Shown here piece by piece: positions 6,959 through 7,372 of a stretch of 7,372 bases of DNA; position 1 is the stretch's first letter; each line of letters opens with the position of its first letter. The position numbers and the translations under genes are program-made. This DNA is from an uncultured Opitutia bacterium (lineage in GTDB: Bacteria > Verrucomicrobiota > Verrucomicrobiia > Opitutales > UBA953): NCBI GenBank assembly GCA_903921665.1, contig CAIXQT010000146.1, forward strand, positions 1 through 7,372, written 5' to 3'. A model generated the notes under the pieces. The model was given only the letters and a program-made list of their open reading frames with translations. It was not told where the DNA came from and searched no databases.

Positions 6959-7372
6959 GGCCCAAGGGCGCTGGCGCCAAGCGAGGCCTTCGGCGACTTC
7001 GCGGGCGAGTTCCGGGCCGCGGAAGACGAGGCCGGAGTAGACCTGCACGAGGCACGCGCCTTCGTCCATGAAGCGTCCGGCGTCCTTGGCGGACAGGATG
7101 CCGCCGCAACCGACGATCGGGATGCGCCCGTCGGCTTCCTTGGCGAGGAAACGCACGACCTGAAGGGAGCGTTCGAGGAGCGGGGCGCCGCTGAGGCCGC
7201 CGCGGCCGGGCGAGCAGGCTTCGGTGCCCGTGGGGCGGGTGATCGTGGTATTCGTGGCGATGATGCCGGCGAAGCCGCATTCGCCGACGACGCTGACGAT
7301 GTCGGCCAGCTGGTTCGGATTGAGGTCCGGGGCGATCTTGAGGAGCAGGGGCACCGGGCCGCCGGCGACGGA
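6956..7372 (-). CDS. pyrD: Dihydroorotate dehydrogenase, C-terminal part (partial)
   Basis: These are the last 138 residues of dihydroorotate dehydrogenase, which oxidises dihydroorotate to orotate with FMN in pyrimidine synthesis. The N-terminal part lies beyond the right edge; the frame is open to the last base, so the GTG at 7354 is an internal valine, not a start. Visible FMN-barrel motifs, numbered from the window edge, are KIAPDL (12-17, with the conserved Lys), IATNTT (38-43), GGLSGAPL (58-65), IPIVGCGGI (83-91), and GACLVQVYSGLVFRGP (104-119) near the C-terminus. GGLSGAPL followed by ERSL is typical of class 2, the membrane-associated enzyme that passes electrons to quinone. The membrane-binding N-terminus that would confirm the class is not in the window. 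Confidence 0.93.
   Translation of the reverse strand, partial: SVAGGPVPLLLKIAPDLNPNQLADIVSVVGECGFAGIIATNTTITRPTGTEACSPGRGGLSGAPLLERSLQVVRFLAKEADGRIPIVGCGGILSAKDAGRFMDEGACLVQVYSGLVFRGPELAREVAEGLAWRQRPWA

Overview
The window is a compact, GC-rich stretch of bacterial chromosome with eight identifiable or tentatively identifiable genes and one conserved gene of unknown function. Only about 145 of its 7372 bases lie outside coding regions. The organism is Gram-negative: it carries a LolC/LolD-type lipoprotein-release ABC transporter and an exported SOUL-family protein. The gene mix and protein style remind me of Verrucomicrobiota (Opitutae-like), but this is an impression, not something the sequence proves. 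I see no tRNA, rRNA, CRISPR array, insertion sequence, phage gene or clear intrinsic terminator.

Layout. Positions 1-2733 are all on the plus strand: the 3' end of lysyl-tRNA synthetase (lysS), a LolC/E-like permease starting at a TTG 10 bases later, its ATPase LolD overlapping the permease by 8 bases, and then an FMN nitroreductase with its own probable promoter. Positions 2734-6319 are on the minus strand and form a tight operon, read right to left: a DUF502 membrane protein, a short RecO-like repair protein, and a 764-residue protein that joins a RecB/Cas4-type PD-(D/E)XK nuclease to an XPD/DinG-type helicase. A 90-base divergent intergenic region follows, then an exported SOUL heme-binding-family protein on the plus strand (6410-6955). 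The 3' part of dihydroorotate dehydrogenase (pyrD) lies on the minus strand and runs off the right edge.

How the genes work together. lysS and lolCD are probably co-transcribed; LolC and LolD are the membrane and ATPase halves of one transporter. recO and the helicase-nuclease overlap by one base (TGATG), which suggests coupled translation and a shared role in DNA repair or recombination. The remaining genes look like unrelated housekeeping functions packed together.

Most worth a second look is the helicase-nuclease. Its nuclease motifs are intact and its helicase motifs are recognisable, yet the four cysteines that hold the iron-sulfur cluster in XPD/DinG helicases are absent. Also notable: both convergent gene pairs end in back-to-back stop codons forming TGATCA with no base between them, and the SOUL gene has a promoter placed so that its mRNA would be leaderless.
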